DNA from: Neoarius graeffei
Taxonomy: Eukaryota; Chordata; Actinopteri; Siluriformes; Ariidae
DNA length: 64,000 bases
NCBI RefSeq assembly: GCF_027579695.1
Contig: NC_083577.1
Coordinates: 38,603,198 to 38,667,197, forward strand
Direction: 5' to 3'
The notes below the pieces were generated by a model. It was not told where the DNA came from. It made no database searches and saw only the letters and a list, made by a program, of their open reading frames with translations. Below, in pieces: positions 21,496-32,355 of the stretch. The translations under genes were made by a program, and so were the position numbers. How positions within the stretch are numbered: position 1 is the first letter of the stretch; every line of letters starts with the position of its first letter.

Positions 21496-21615
21496 GTACA
21501 CCTTGGACAAATCACCAGGTCATCGCAGTACTGACATGTAGAGACAAACAACCATTCACACTCACATTCACACCTATGGTCAATTTAGAGCCACCAGTTA
21601 ACCTAACCTGCATGT

Positions 21616-23620
21616 TAGGGTTAGGCTAATGGAAGTCTGCCAGAAGATTGGTATACTACTGCTATACTAATAAGGGAGGCAGCAAGGAAGGTGCTAGGGT
21701 GGTGATCGGGAAGGAGGAAGGAAAACAAGGAGACATGGTGGTGGAACAAAGAAGTGCAGGAAATTATAAAAGAGAAGAGGCTAGCAAAGAAGAATTGGGA
21801 TGATCAAAGAGATGAGGAAAGCAGGCGGTTATACAGAGAGACGAGACAGAAGGAAAAAAGAGCAGTAGCAGAGGCGAAAGCAGATGCATACCAGGAGTTG
21901 TATGAAAGACTGGAGACCAAAGAAGGAGAGAAAGACCTATACAGACTAGCTAGGCAGAGAAACAGGGAAGTGAGGGATGTACAGCAGGTAAGAGTGATGA
22001 AAGATGTCAATGGAAATATGCTGACAAAGAGAGTGTATTAAGAAGATGGAAAGACTACTTTGAGGATTTATTAAATGAGGAGAATCCAAGAGAGAAAAGG
22101 CCAGAGTCATTGGAGACAGTAAATCAGGAAACAGAGTTGGTTAGTAAGGATGAGGTGAGGGCAGCCATGAAAAGAATGAAGACTGGGAAAGCAGTCAGAC
22201 CAGATGGTATCCCATTTGAGGCTTGGAGATGTTTGGGTGAGATGGCTGTGGAGTTCCTAACGAGATTGTTTAATAAGATCCTAGAGAATGAGAAAATGCC
22301 GAATAAATGGACAAAGAGTGTACTAGTCCCAATATACAAGAATAAGGGAGCTGTACAGAGCTGCAGTAATTACAGAGGGATAAAATTGATGAGCCACACC
22401 ATGAAGTTATGGGAAAGGGTATTGGAGGCAAGATTGAGAAGAGAGGTAACAATCTGTGAACAGCAGTACAGGTTTATGCCAAGGAAGAGCACATCGGATA
22501 CAATTTTTGCTTTAAGAATGTTAATGGAGAAGTACAGGGAAGGCCAGAGAAAGCTACATTGTGTGTTTGTAGACCTGGAGAAGGCATACGATAGAGTGCT
22601 GAGAGATGAGTTATGGTATTGTATGAGAAAGTGTGGCATGAACGAGAAGTATATTAGAGTAGTGCAAGACATGTATGAGAACAGTGAAACAGCAGTGAGG
22701 TGTGCAGTTGGAATGACTGAATGGTTCAAGGTGAAGGTGAGACTTCATCAAGGATCTGCTTTGAGTCCTTTCTTGTTTGCCATAGTGATGGATAGCTTGA
22801 CGGACAAAGTGAGGCAAGAGTCACCATGGAACATGATGTTTGCGGATGATATTGTGATATGTGGTGAAAGTAGAAAGGAAGTTGAGTTGGGTTTGGAGAG
22901 ATGGAGGTATGCATTGGAACAAAGAGGAATGAAGATGAGCAGTAGCAAAACAGAATACATGTGCATCAATGAGAATGGGGATGAGTGTAGTGAAGATGCA
23001 AGGAGTAGACGTAAAGAAAGTTCATGAATTCAAGTACCTGGGGTCAACTGTGCAGGAAAATGGGGGCTGTGATAGTGAGGTGAGAAAGAGAGTGCAGGCA
23101 GGGTGGAGAGGTTGGAGAAGGATTTCGGGAGTCATTTGTGATAGGAAAGTCCCAGCAAAAGTGAAAGGTAAGATGTATAAAACAGTAGTGAGACCAGCTA
23201 TGATGTATGGATTGAAGAGAGTACCCTTAATGAAGAGACAGGAAGCAAAGTTGGAGATGGCGGAGTTGAGGATGTTAAGGTTTGCGATGGGAGTAACAAG
23301 GTTGGACAGGATAAGGAACGAGCACATCAGAAGGACAGCACATGTGGAGAGCTTGGGAATTAAGCTAAGAGAGATGAGACTGAGATGGTATGGGCACATC
23401 CTGAGAAGAGATGCAGAGCATGTTGGAAGGAGAATGTTGAGGATGGAGCTGCCAGGCACACGAAAACGAGGAAGGCCAAAGAGGAGATACATGGATGTGG
23501 TGAGAGAGGACATGAAAGTGGCAGGTGTGGTAGAGAAGGATTCAGAAGACAGGGAGCAATGGAGATGAAAGATCTGCTGTGGCAACCCCTAATCGGGAGC
23601 AGCCAAAAGAAGAAGAATTA
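21616..23620 (+). mobile_element. RTE/RTEX-like (Expander-type) LINE, 5' truncated
   Basis: It contains the C-terminal half of the LINE protein and ends in AAAAGAAGAAGAA. The apurinic endonuclease is missing, so it is a 5'-truncated copy. Clade assignment rests on the RT and C-terminal text, from memory. Confidence 0.65.
21754..23570 (+). pseudogene. RTE-like reverse transcriptase, two frameshifts
   Basis: Frame 1 (21754-22025) is a charged linker before RT (KNWDDQRDEESRRLYRETRQ). After a shift, 22110-23027 carries RT: KTGKAVRPDGIPFEAWR, NYRGIKLMSHTMKLWERVLE, HCVFVDLEKAYDRV (motif A), LHQGSALSPFLFAIVMD (motif B) and NMMFADDIVICGE (catalytic FADD). A shift near 22980 leads to 22990-23568 with VHEFKYLGSTVQENGGCDSE and the basic C-terminus GTRKRGRPKRRYMDVV. 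Normal relatives also have an N-terminal endonuclease. It would copy its RNA at a nicked target, but this copy is dead. Confidence 0.8.
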
Positions 23621-23797
23621 GCCTAACCTGTCTTTGGACTGTGGGGGAAACTGGAAGACCCAGAGGAAACCCACGCAGACATAGGGAGAACATGCAGACT
23701 CCACACAGAAAGGCCCCCGTCAGCCGCTGGGCTTGAACCCAGAACCTTCTTGCTGTGAGGCAACAGTGCTAACTACTACACCACTGTATTGCCCCTA

Positions 23798-24208
23798 ATT
23801 ATTACCTCATTAATTAAGAAGAGGTGTGCTTGTGTTGGAATTCTAGCACAGACACTGGAATGAAATAGCTGCCATACACAGAGACCATGGTGGCTGGTCA
23901 ATACGGGGCGCTGCAGTTGCTGTACACCTATCCCTCTTCTAAAGGGGATGAGGTGCAGTGGGTGAAGATGCACCACCAAAAGCAATATAATTAACTTTGT
24001 TATTAATGCATGAACAACGTTTGCTTTTTATCTTTCTTTAGCATCAACTTTAGCTACATGCCTGGATCAAATGTGCATTAAGGGTTTCATATTTCACAAT
24101 AAATGCTCTGTACTTTGAAGACTTATCTGCATTCCTTGCCACAGTTTATTAACACATCGGTGGCATTTTCTAAACTGAGATTTGTGAATTTTGAAGATTT
24201 ATTATATC
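23798..24208. other. No recognised feature
   Basis: Mixed composition; no convincing gene or repeat. Confidence 0.3.
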
Positions 24209-24222
24209 GATGGTAACTACAT

Positions 24223-24369
24223 GTCAGTCCTGCAATAACCTGCCGACTTGTCCAGGGTGTACCCTGCCTCTTGCCCATAGTCAGCTGGGATAGGCTCCAG
24301 CTTGCCTGCGACCCTGTAAAACAGGATAAGCGGCTACAGATAATGGATGGATGGATGGATGGATGGATG
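24223..24369 (+). mobile_element. 5'-truncated SINE with (ATGG)n tail
   Basis: Only the tail half of the family is present (GACTTGTCCAGGGTGTACCC..CAGCTGGGATAGG). It ends in seven ATGG-type repeats instead of ATGAGAT. The 14-bp duplication GATGGTAACTACAT is at 24209-24222 and 24370-24383. Confidence 0.85.
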
Positions 24370-24383
24370 GATGGTAACTACAT

Positions 24384-24929
24384 TGTAAACTGGGATTTTA
24401 TAAAGTTCATGAGCTGACATCATTACTGCTTAGAATCATGGCTGTGGCACCATCAATTTTGGAATTCCAAACATGATAAACAAAAGTACAACACAGACTA
24501 AGAAGTTTTTTTTTAATTTAAAAATAAATTATCATGGTTACACCTGTTTATTCAACCAAAAGGCTTGACTCTGATTCAGCTCCATGAATCGAGACATCAT
24601 CATCTGTCCAGTGGTGACATCATCTTTGGGATGTCATACTGAGTCTCGCAGTCACCCACCAAAACACTGCTTTTTCCACTCGGTTTTATACATGACATTA
24701 CTATTTCTACTTTCACTAGGTTCCCAGATCACAAACATGAAAGCATGGTATTTCAACAAGCACTTTGATAAAGCAGCAACACTAGAAATAGGAAACCCTG
24801 AATTCTATTCTCAACACATCATTCCAGTCATATTCATATGAGCTGAGACACAGGCCTTAAATACATTATATGACCAAATTTGGAAGCAGAATTGTATAAT
24901 ATGTCTTTGTACGCTGTAGCAAATTTTAA
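24384..24929. other. No recognised feature
   Basis: No gene or repeat I can name. Confidence 0.3.
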
Positions 24930-25115
24930 TTTCTGTTCTCTGGGACAAGAAACCCAAATGTTCCAGCAGAACTTTTCCCCTGTTCACAAAGTGAGCTCCA
25001 TGAAGACATGGTTTGCCAAAGGTAGAGTGGAAGAATTCAAGTGAATCATCCCCCAACCTCAACCCCACTTTGAGTTAAATACCTTTGGGATGAAGTGGAA
25101 TGCCTCACCCTACTT
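24930..25115 (+). pseudogene. Tc1-like transposase relic
   Basis: PVHKVSSMKTWFAKGRVEEF and, further on, NTFGMKW..NASP resemble the second-D to E segment of a Tc1-like transposase (relatives: APVHKARSIKTWM.., EHLWDELERR). It is highly diverged, with stops. No termini are recognised. Confidence 0.4.
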
Positions 25116-25264
25116 CAGTGTCTGACATATAAATATGTACTTTTGCTGATTCCACAACCATTTAAAGAGAGACTGTGAAAAAGTTTTCATTCACATTACA
25201 GAACACACACTCATGTCTCATGCTCTTGTTCTACTTTAATATTGTATTTTGATGATTTTTATAA

Positions 25265-26365
25265 TGTTCATTATTGAATGCACGTGTGGCAAGTTTTACT
25301 GTTCACTTTACTCTTATGGGATTCTCTTTGTTCAAACTTGGCATAGTTTCTGAGGACGAATAGTACATTCAAAAGACTCATTTACATGTTTCCTGAGATT
25401 TCTTTGTAGCCTATGACATCATTCACATATTTATTCTTCATCAATCAATACTTTCACAAACTGCAGATGCAGTTTGTCTACATGTTAATTGGTACCTGAC
25501 AGCCTGGATGAATCTACTGTCTGGGCGAGAAAGAAATCAGTCCCAGCCTCGTTTCTTCATACCATTCTATGTAATATTCTTATGACTGCTGGTGGTGCTG
25601 CTGTACTTGTTCCCACAAAAGTCCAAAATAATCCACCTTAGTACATATATTAAAAATAATTTGCTAAAACCAAACAATTTCATGTGGAGACCAAAACCGA
25701 AACCTGTTTATTGATCTTTGAAAGACAGGATCAGCTTAGCCCTGCTCACCCAATTATATCCAGCTGTTTTATTTGTGTCTCATCCATTACATGTGTGTGG
25801 AAATTTTCACTTTCAGTTTCCTCTTCTGGGAGTCTGTTTTGACATCCAAATCATCAGGCCACATCCAAAAGCTTAATTTACATGTTAATTTCTACACATT
25901 TTCATTTATTCTTTGTAAACAACATGTTTGCAAACTATGGGTGCAATTTATCTACACACTGATTAGTATTTGGGGTCTTAATCTTAGTTTTATTTTCTTT
26001 CATAAAGTTATTACAGACTGCTTTTTTTTAACCTAGAGAGGCTGAAACAAGCCATCTGAAAACCCTGATTGTGGTATTTTCTATAAGTAATACTTATTGT
26101 TCATGAATGCAAGTTTGTAGGAAAAGGAATATTTGTGCTCTTTATACATGTAAACAAATTGCACCTGCAGTTTGTGAACGCATTGATTTATGAAGAATAA
26201 ATATGTGAATGATGTCACATGCAAAGTAAGGTAAGGAAACATGTAAATGAGTCTCTTGCCCGTACTATCTGTCCTCAGAAGCCATGGCAAGTTTGGTCAA
26301 AGAGAATCCCATAAAAGTAATCTGAACAGTAAAACATCCCACACATGTATTTGATGATGAACATG
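25265..26365. repeat. Fold-back element with ~230-bp inverted arms
   Basis: About 25265-25495 and 26140-26365 are inverted copies, roughly 80% similar by eye (shared TTTATGGGATTCTCTTTG-type, GACTCATTTACATGTTTCC and ATTCACATATTTATTCTTCAT blocks). The spacer at 25745-25880 contains a copy of the segment that is tandemly repeated at 33-35.9 kb. There are no coding regions. Confidence 0.65.
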
Positions 26366-26827
26366 AAAAAAAACCCCAAAACATCACTGTCTGTATTTTT
26401 TTTTTTTTTACCTTTGGCCTTTTTTGAAGCTCCCCATTGATGAGATTAAACAATCAACTACTTTTCATTGAGCTATGTCTGTCAAAAATGTCTTGTTAAC
26501 TGCCTCTTCTTTGTAAATTTTCTGTGATTGTCAGTGAACTATAGGTACATTTTCGCCACCTATTGGTTCTCAGGATTTCACTGAACCTGAACTCTTGATA
26601 GAGATTGAAGCAGAAAAGCTGCAGGAACCTGATTTTTAATAATGATAATGATTACGATAATGGACTTATAAAGCACCATTTCCATGAGTTCAATAACACT
26701 AGAATCATCCTTGAAGGACACAGTTCAACATGGCCGAGTCAAAGACATACAAAGGCACCGCTGGCAGCCGCCATACAACTCATGCTCAGATGTAGATATT
26801 TTACAGTTCTTATTACTAACCCCATTT
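26366..26827. other. No recognised feature
   Basis: AT-rich, unassigned. Confidence 0.3.
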
Positions 26828-26945
26828 CCAGAAAGGTTGGGATATTTTCCAAAATGCAATAAAAACAAAAATCTGTGATTTGTTAATTCACATGAACCTT
26901 TATTTAACTGACAAAAGTACAAAGAAAAGATTTTCAAAAGTTTTA
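26828..26945 (+). repeat. MITE fragment (CCATTTCCAGAAAGGTTGGG family)
   Basis: It matches, in inverse orientation, the ends of the units at 33900-34080 and 35045-35225 (AAATCTGTGATTTGTTAATT). Only one end is present. Confidence 0.5.
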
Positions 26946-26964
26946 CCAAGTACAGTGCTACAGA

Positions 26965-28950
26965 GTACAGTGCTACCTGGATGATATTCTAGTCGCAAGG
27001 AAGACTGAGGATGAGTACTTGAAAAATCTTGATGCCACCCTGCAAAGACTGAAGGAATATGGACTCAGAGTCAGTAAGGCCAAGTGTGAATTCTTCCAAC
27101 CTTCTGTTGAGTACTTGGAGAATGTGATAGATTCCCAGGGCTTACGCAAGGCTCCATCAAAGGTCTGGGCAATCACAGAGGCATCAGCACCACAAAACAT
27201 AAGTCAACTACATTCCTATCTTGGTTTGCTTAATTACTCAGGTCGATTTATTCCCAATCTGGCATCCATGCTGAAGCCACTCCATCAGCTTCTGCGTCAA
27301 GACTAAGGCCGAATCCCATTTCACCCCTTGGACCAACCCCTTGGCCCTTCCCCTCCATTTTGCGCATTCACGTGAAGGGGTAGGGGTATCCCAATCCCAG
27401 TTAACGCGGAGGGGTAGGGGAAGGGGTAGGGCTTCTGTACCCCTCCAAACGGAGATTTTCCTGGAGCTGACTCCGAACGAAGGGGTTTGAGTGATTTCCC
27501 ACAATGCCATGCGGATTTCAGCGAGATTTCATGCGGATTTCAGAAAGATGGCGGTTCCCGCGGCGAAAGATTGTCATAAATGTATTTTCTCCATTATTTA
27601 CGTGTTTTAAGTTGTTATCCAGAGGAAACACGCCGCTTGATTCGCTTTCGAGCTGAGAATGAGCAGCGATTTCTGAAATCCAAGCTGCTGCTAAAAAGCT
27701 TTGGGAGTGAGTATTGTTTTCGGTTGCTTTACTGCGTACATTTTGTTCTGTTATTCTCGCTTTTATTGTTTACATGAGTGTTCTGACACCTCATTCTGTC
27801 GGATGTGGTGCACGAAGCGCCAAAGATATCCCATTCAGTGGTGTTAGTTAACAAATCACACCCTGCCAGCAGAGATTTCTGGCTCTGACTGTAGCGGCTG
27901 GTCGCAGCCAATGGCGCATTTGGTTGCGTTTTGCTAACGTAAACGCTGACGGAGGTACGCGATGACGTATGCGATCGTTGAAGGGCTATCCCAATACGTA
28001 AGGGTTGAATTTCAAGCCCTATCCCTTGTAGCTCAGTTTCAAGGGGAAGGGCCAAGGGGAAGGTGGAGGGGAAGGGGTAGGGGTAGGGGTAGAAATTAGA
28101 ATTGGAATTGGGCCAAAGTGTAGAAATGGACAGTTCAATGTGAGTGGGCTTTTGTGCAAACAAAGAAAGTATTGTTGAAATCTGATGTACTGACACACTT
28201 TGACCCTTTGCTTCTTCTGCAGTTAGCCTTGCAATGCGCCACCTTACGGAGTAGGTGCTGTGGTGTCACACATTATGCCAAATAGTGAGGAAAGAGCAAT
28301 AGCCTTTGCATCATGCTCACTCAACAAGGCTGAAAGCAATTACACTCAAATAGAAAGAGAGGCATTGGCAATAGTGTTTGGTGTCTCTAAGTTTCATCAG
28401 TACCTTTTTGGGAGGAAGTTCTCCCTTCTTACAGACCACCGCCCTCTCAGCACCATCTTTGGGCCACACACAGACATTCCATCAATGGCTGAAAGTCGTA
28501 TGCAAAGGTGGGCATTGCTCTTATCTGCACACAGATATGATATAAAGTAATGGAAGTCTGAACTACATTCAAATATATGAATATATTTGAATGATTTGCT
28601 GACCCATTTGAAGAGAGAATGTTGCTGGTAGCTATTGATGTGCATAGTAAGTGGCCAGAAGTTGCAATTATGAGCTCAACCACAGTCCAGAAAACCATTG
28701 AGAAGATCAAGGAAATGTTCAGTCAGTTTGGTTTTCCAGAACAGTTGGTAAGTGACAACGGTTCTCAATTCCTCTGAAGAATTTGCAAAGTTCCTTAATC
28801 TGCTCTATACAACCCTGTTGCTAATGGATTAGCAGAAAGATCTGTACAAAGCATGAAATACTCACTCAAGGCTTCATAAGGACAAGGCTCACTTTATCAA
28901 CGACTGCACGATTTCTTGCTGTCATACAGAAATGTGATGCATGGAACAAT
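26965..28950 (+). pseudogene. gypsy RT / RNase H / integrase relic
   Basis: RT catalytic region: CYLDDILVARKTEDEYLKNL, then LRVSKAKCEFFQPSVEYLEN and LHSYLGLLNYSGRFIPNLAS (thumb). After the insert comes RNase H: KKVLLKSDVLTHFDP, HIMPNSEERAIAFASCSLNK, IEREALAIVFGVSKFHQYLF and LLTDHRPL. Integrase follows from 28620: MLLVAIDVHSKWPEVAIMSS (first D), FGFPEQLVSDNGSQFL (second D) and NPVANGLAERSVQSMK (E). The RNase H/integrase junction has lost the zinc module, and several stops are present. The order RT-RH-IN is the usual Ty3/gypsy one, unlike the Gmr1-like copy at 13 kb. Confidence 0.75.
27307..28114. mobile_element. PIF/Harbinger-like MITE with Myb-like exon
   Basis: The ends are GGCCGAATCCCATTT.. 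and the inverse GGCCCAATTCCAATTC. CCCCTTCCCC-type pyrimidine blocks lie inside each end. It inserted in the gypsy RT/RNase H, next to TAA. A small exon-like frame at about 27622-27708 (EETRRLIRFRAENEQRFLKS) sits between a CAG acceptor and a GTGAGT donor. It resembles the Myb/SANT-like accessory protein of Harbinger transposons. Confidence 0.55.
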
Positions 28951-29020
28951 AGACCCCTTCGCATGTTTGTAAACAAACCGACCGTTGCCAGGATGCACGC
29001 GCAGCCTGGACCCAGAAACA

Positions 29021-29317
29021 ATGGTGCTGCCCATAGACCGGCATTATGAGTTGTCAGATTATGCCAAACAATTGTCATTACAAGATCAAGAATGCTACAT
29101 AAATAAGTTAACTCTAACAAGTGGACATCGCCTACCGGATCCTCATTTAATTAAAGAGTGGATGGACGATGTTAGTAAGTTCCCTGGTATACAATGGCCA
29201 GATATATACTCGTACCTTATTGACAAGACTTCAGTGTACACCCACGAAAAACTTCGCACCTACAAGTCTTTAGACGCATATGATTATGTTATGTGCGGGC
29301 ATGTACAACTTGATTAA
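29021..29317 (+). CDS. N-terminal exon of a SWIM/YqaJ-family-like protein
   Basis: The first ATG inside the left terminal repeat (29021) opens MVLPIDRHYELSDYAKQLSL, then GHRLPDPHLIKEWMDDVSKF and WPDIYSYLIDKTSVYTHEKL, ending YDYVMCGHVQLD at 29317. I recognise this as the N-terminus of fish proteins that continue with a SWIM zinc finger and a YqaJ-type nuclease domain. Neither is present here, so only the first exon remains. The frame is intact over 98 codons despite the surrounding decay. Function is inferred from family memory only. Confidence 0.55.
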   Translation: MVLPIDRHYELSDYAKQLSLQDQECYINKLTLTSGHRLPDPHLIKEWMDDVSKFPGIQWPDIYSYLIDKTSVYTHEKLRTYKSLDAYDYVMCGHVQLD

Positions 29318-29853
29318 CAATGGGACATTCATATTCATTTTGTTTTAATCAAATTATGCCAGTGATGTGATGGCAATGTGGCTTTAGCTACAACAGCAAA
29401 TACCAACACTAAACAGCAATTTGCAGGAGGTAATGGCATGAAAGGAATGATAGTGTAAAGAGTGCAGCTAAGAGAAATCAGAACTGCGTAAAAAGTGAGA
29501 GGCAGAGACCAGAAATGAAACTGAACGGGGCGGGAGCTAGGTTAGAGCAGTCAACGTAAGTTGGCATTTAGAGTGAGGGGGCACAATTTTACCTTTCCAT
29601 CCTTGTTTTAAAATTGTGATTTTCGGCATACACAAATAATGATGGCACAAAATCTGGACTGCTTGAGTCAAGCGAGACCTCTCCTACAAACAAAATTGCA
29701 TACAAAGCTAAGTTAACATGCTAACAATATTCATTACATTGTGCAACTATGACCCAGCTAATCAGACAAACATTACCAAAGTATTTTGCTACATCAATAA
29801 ACGAAGACTAGAAAGAATAAAAAAGAAAGATTTAATAAATAGCCTGATCTTAC

Positions 29854-30043
29854 CTGTGATGAAGTGGGCGCTGCAAACCCGCACATTTTTGATAGTGCTT
29901 TCATCCCAGTCTACATGTTTGATGGCTTGTAGCCATAGACGTCGGCGATTTTTTTGGAATGGGTGAGATCCTGCTGGAATTCTGAACATTTTAACCCCAT
30001 CACTGCTACGATTCTGACACCCGAAAACACAACAACTAGGCAT
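29854..30043 (-). CDS. THAP zinc-finger first exon
   Basis: From the ATG at 30043 it reads MPSCCVFGCQNRSSDG and then MFRIPAGSHPFQKNRRRLWL, WLQAIKHVDWD and VRVCSAHFITG. The C2CH THAP signature is complete as far as the exon goes (CxxxxC, W, CxxH with VCSAHF). A canonical donor (ACAG/GTAAGA) ends it at 29854. The protein would bind the transposon ends. No transposase core follows in the element. Confidence 0.75.
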
Positions 30044-30190
30044 TTCTGAGTCTTTTTTGGGTCCAGGCTGCGCACGCAATTTCCGCTTACGTATGAATGA
30101 CGTTTACTGCGAAGGGTCTATAGGACCATTCCCATGTCCTACACTGTTTAGACAGCAGAAAACACTGTCTGGAGAAGCCATGCAGATCAG

Positions 30191-32355
30191 GGCCCTGTAC
30201 TACGAAGCGGGTTTTCTGGCTTACCAGGGTAACTTCGAGAGTAACTTGATCACGTGCAGCGTAACTTCCTGATTAACCCATACTACGAAAGTTGGCTATG
30301 TTCAAACTGAGGTATGCTGCCATGGCAACTTACGCTGCATCTCAAACCTGCTCGTCTCAGGTTATGTTCTTGGTTAACCCGAGGTTTCCGATTAACCACA
30401 CCCTTTTTAAACACCACCTCTCCACCGACATTTCCTCTAGAGACAATGCCAGCGTACCTGGATGACCCGTGCGATATCGGAGCGCAGATTAGAGATGGGA
30501 TTTATGGCTCTTTGATTGGATCCGCATCTTTGTGATCCATTCTTTGAAAAGAGCCGTTCAAAAGCCTGGCTCATTTGGCTCTTTTTAAATATTTATTCAG
30601 TTTTAAGAAGACAGCGTCTAAAGAAGCCAGATCCCTCTGCTTAGACAGTGACATCAATATTTCTGGACATACCTTTTATATAAAGCAACCTAGACTTACA
30701 TTATTGTAACCCCTAAACGCTCATAAATAACCATTAAAAAACAATGAGGGCTTCAATGAATGTCCATGCAGAATGGCTTTTCTGTAAAAAAAAAAAAAAA
30801 GAACCCACTCAAGAACATAGTTATCAAGAATGCAAGAATATTTTATAGAAAAACACTTGTTTTACAAAAATATTTAAGTCTGAAATACAAAATAGATACA
30901 ACTACAATAAATATAACAAGAACTAGTTATCACACAAGAACATTTTAATAGAAAACTAGACAGGGACACTCTAACGAGTGCAAACCCCGCCTTTTCCCTA
31001 TTAAAATACATTGGGTGAAAATTTAGAAGTTCTGCCATGACCTTGACCTTTGACCTTTGACCTCCAAAATTTAATGGTTTCCTTCCTGGGTGATTGGCAA
31101 CACATGTACAAAATTTGGTCCAAATTGATCCAATGGTTCTTGAGATATCTTGCAGACACACAGACAGACAGACAGACAGACAGATACACACACACACAGA
31201 CTGACGCAGGTGAAAATAATAACCCCTCTGACTACTGTCGGCGGGGTTAAAAACAAACTTTCTATATTAAAAATATTGAAATTGTAACAAAAATAGATAC
31301 AACTAAACAGTCAGATAAATAGATAAAGTTATAACAAGAACACAAGATTATTTTAATAGGAAAAAACAAACTATTAATGCAAAAAATATTATTATGAGAA
31401 AAATAGATACAACTAGACAAACAGATAAATAAATAAAATACACAAAAATAGAACAAACAAAATGACGATAGAATAAATTAAATGAACGTCCGTGCAAAGT
31501 AGTTTTCCCACAATATTATCATTAATATCACACAACAACATTATAAACTATATACAAAACAATTTGAACTATTAGGCAAACAGATAAAACTTGAATAAAT
31601 AAAAGGCAAATGAATGCTTGCTTGCACGCGCACACACACTTACCATTATGAATGATGTTTTTATATTTCATTTTCGCCTGTTGCCAGGTGCGTTTGGCAC
31701 TGCTGTTGCCTCTGAAATGTTCACAGGACATACACCAACTTAGTCAAAGGGACTGAACAGTCAGTCATCCTAATTCATGTGACTCTGTGCACATATCAGC
31801 TTAAGTAGGCTACTCCATGAATTTACCATACCAAATTTTATTCAGGATTTTTCGGACATTAAACAAGCTATATATGACTGGGGCCACGTCGAAGGACCAT
31901 TTTCTGTGACTTGTGATTGATCATGAAGCTTTCTCTCATCCTATACTTCTGTTCTGGAACATGTAGAAGGGAGAATGTACTTACGCATTTACCCGATCGG
32001 CAATTCGTTGCCAACATGCTTGCCGCTCCTTATTGGCAGCCGCTGTGTTAGATTTTGCTCTTAATGTTGTTTTGAACTCCTCGTAGCTTTGCATTATGAC
32101 AGCGCATTCTTCCTCCGTGAAGTACGGCGACCGTGCCATTGTGAACAGTGGTGATTTGCGCTGATAACCTCCCCTTTAACGTGAACGCGCATTAACCCTG
32201 ATTAGGTTAAACCAGGTTCAACAAATCAACTTCATAACTGGCGTCGTAGTACCGTTTAACCCCAAACAAGATAACCAGGTTTTGTCAACCCCGGTTTAGC
32301 GGGGGAACCCTGGGTTACTTCTGGGTAGGTTAACCTCCGTTCGTAGTACAGGGCC
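30191..32355. mobile_element. PIF/Harbinger-like element with SANT gene remnant
   Basis: Perfect terminal repeats GGCCCTGTACTACGAA lie at 30191-30206 and inverted at 32340-32355. The 3-bp duplication CAG (30188-30190 and 32356-32358) fits the CWG/TWA preference of PIF/Harbinger. It is 2165 bp. It contains a two-exon SANT/Myb-like coding start on the minus strand and a further repeat at about 30951-31250 (AACCCCGCC..GGCGGGGTT ends, CAGA and CA microsatellites). No DDE nuclease gene is seen. Confidence 0.8.
31644..32139 (-). CDS. SANT/Myb-like accessory protein, two exons
   Basis: Exon 1 runs from the ATG at 32139 to 31985: MARSPYFTEEECAVIMQSYE, then SNTAAANKERQACWQRIADR. It ends in a perfect donor (GC/GTAAGT). 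Exon 2 is 31711-31644, after an ATTTCAG acceptor: GNSSAKRTWQQAKMKYKNII, ending in another GTAAGT donor. Splicing joins the frames (GC+A = Ala) without a stop. The text matches the trihelix/SANT proteins of Harbinger elements, whose partner nuclease they help import and target. Later exons were not found. Confidence 0.65.

Larger units (their letters stand above)
21500..23797 (-). mobile_element. SINE split by an RTE-like LINE
   Basis: The minus-strand SINE parts at 21500-21615 and 23621-23797 are complementary pieces of one copy (tail part, then head part). They are separated by the LINE at 21616-23620. Shared text CCTAACCTG at both joints is consistent with a target duplication. Confidence 0.7.
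28951..30119. mobile_element. ISL2EU/Harbinger-like TIR element with two facing exons
   Basis: Terminal repeats AGACCCCTTCGC (28951) and GCGAAGGGTCT (ending 30119) extend, with gaps, to the shared GCGCAGCCTGGACCC block. The dinucleotide AT flanks both sides (28949-28950 and 30120-30121). The plus strand begins a YqaJ/SWIM-family-like protein and the minus strand begins a THAP protein. That pair and a 2-bp duplication fit what I recall of ISL2EU elements. No DDE domain is present. Confidence 0.65.
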
